From an uncultured bacterium (lineage in GTDB: Bacteria > Bipolaricaulota > Bipolaricaulia > UBA7950 > UBA9294), in assembly GCA_903857865.1 (NCBI GenBank), contig CAIOGO010000002.1:1-64000 (forward strand): a stretch of 64,000 nt of DNA, read 5' to 3'. Shown piece after piece: positions 63,733 through 64,000 of this stretch. Made by a program: the position numbers and the translations under genes. Under the pieces are notes generated by a model. That model did no database searches and was not told the origin of the DNA. It saw only the letters and a list, made by a program, of their open reading frames with translations. Positions within the stretch are counted from its first letter, which is position 1, and every line of letters begins with the position of its first letter.

Positions 63733-64000
63733 TAACCCCTTATCATCGCGGGCTCTCGCCTTACATATCACATCCATATGCTAGTAAGGCAAGAATCCGC
63801 AATACATAGGCTAGCGAGAACGCGTACTTCGGTCAAGTATGCCTCCCTCGTGTTGGTATCCTTTCGCGTCACGGGTTCCCATGTCAAGCGGGAGAACGCT
63901 GTCCCTTACGACATTTGCGCTTTGTGCCGAGAGACTAGTGTACATTACGTGATCTAGTGTGCCGGTTGTCAGAAAAGCTGGCATAGCTGTCATAGATTGA
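63733..64000. other. Gene-free, AT-richer end of window
   Basis: No supported gene. It has a 7-bp inverted repeat GCCTTAC/GTAAGGC around 63760-63795 and two copies of CTAGTGT near 63935-63962. It may be the upstream region of a gene beyond the window. Confidence 0.35.

Noticed and set aside
55707-64000. A duplicated tRNA-Gly 3' end marking the far border of an integrated element
   Set aside because: I looked for the T-arm/acceptor sequence again downstream and did not find it, so element borders cannot be set.
1-64000. CRISPR arrays or complete insertion sequences
   Set aside because: No regularly spaced short repeats and no transposase gene were seen; the only repeats are the isolated pairs listed.

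Overview
The window is GC-rich bacterial chromosome of a probable anaerobe. It carries formate-tetrahydrofolate ligase, a two-subunit indolepyruvate:ferredoxin oxidoreductase, NiFe-hydrogenase maturation factors HypCDE and a formyl/one-carbon link, with no respiratory genes. Ribosomal proteins S14, S4 and L36 are zinc types, and RNA polymerase beta' has a long N-terminal insertion of the kind seen in Thermus and Thermotoga, which hints at a deep-branching lineage. Candidatus Bipolaricaulota/Acetothermia is a reasonable guess, but no 16S rRNA is present and the sequence does not prove it.

Layout. 0-2 kb: end of a nucleotidyltransferase-type gene, then a DUF4143-type AAA ATPase bracketed by a 45-bp direct repeat. 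2-4.7 kb (minus): an EF-G paralogue, a CBS-domain protein and an unusual tRNA-like gene in one unit. 4.9-9 kb (plus): iorAB and two tandem secreted metallophosphoesterases. 9-22 kb: Na/Pi cotransporter, adenosine deaminase, a base-damage repair cluster (EndoQ, alkyltransferase-like protein, MutM), hypCDE, two lipoproteins, hyuAB and an SDR threonine dehydrogenase. 23-40.3 kb (minus): one uninterrupted str-S10-spc-alpha superoperon running from rpsL to rplQ, with one clear promoter and one clear terminator; tuf and rpmD are missing from it. 40.3-45.8 kb: rpoC with a small zinc-ribbon gene and its own strong promoter, but no rpoB. 45.8-55.8 kb (minus): hpf with an MnmA-like PP-loop protein, then infB-ylxP-rbfA-fhs-cca and a HerA-type ATPase, then tRNA-Gly with a family-4 uracil-DNA glycosylase.

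55.8-64 kb is an accessory region with a different texture: a tyrosine recombinase broken into two frames beside tRNA-Gly, a CGNR-like zinc protein diverging from an XRE-like regulator across a 29-bp inverted repeat, a stand-alone terminase-nuclease-like protein, a membrane-anchored seven-blade WD40 protein, several small lipoproteins or membrane proteins (one interrupted by a stop codon, two sharing a duplicated 5' leader), a 54-residue membrane protein and a candidate small RNA with promoter and terminator.

Promoters with a TATACT-type -10 box recur (TTGACA/TTGCGN, 16-17 bp, TATACT), which suggests a sigma-70-like factor preferring that hexamer. At least two of them (hyuA, add) place the likely transcription start at the start codon. 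No CRISPR array, rRNA operon or complete insertion sequence was seen.
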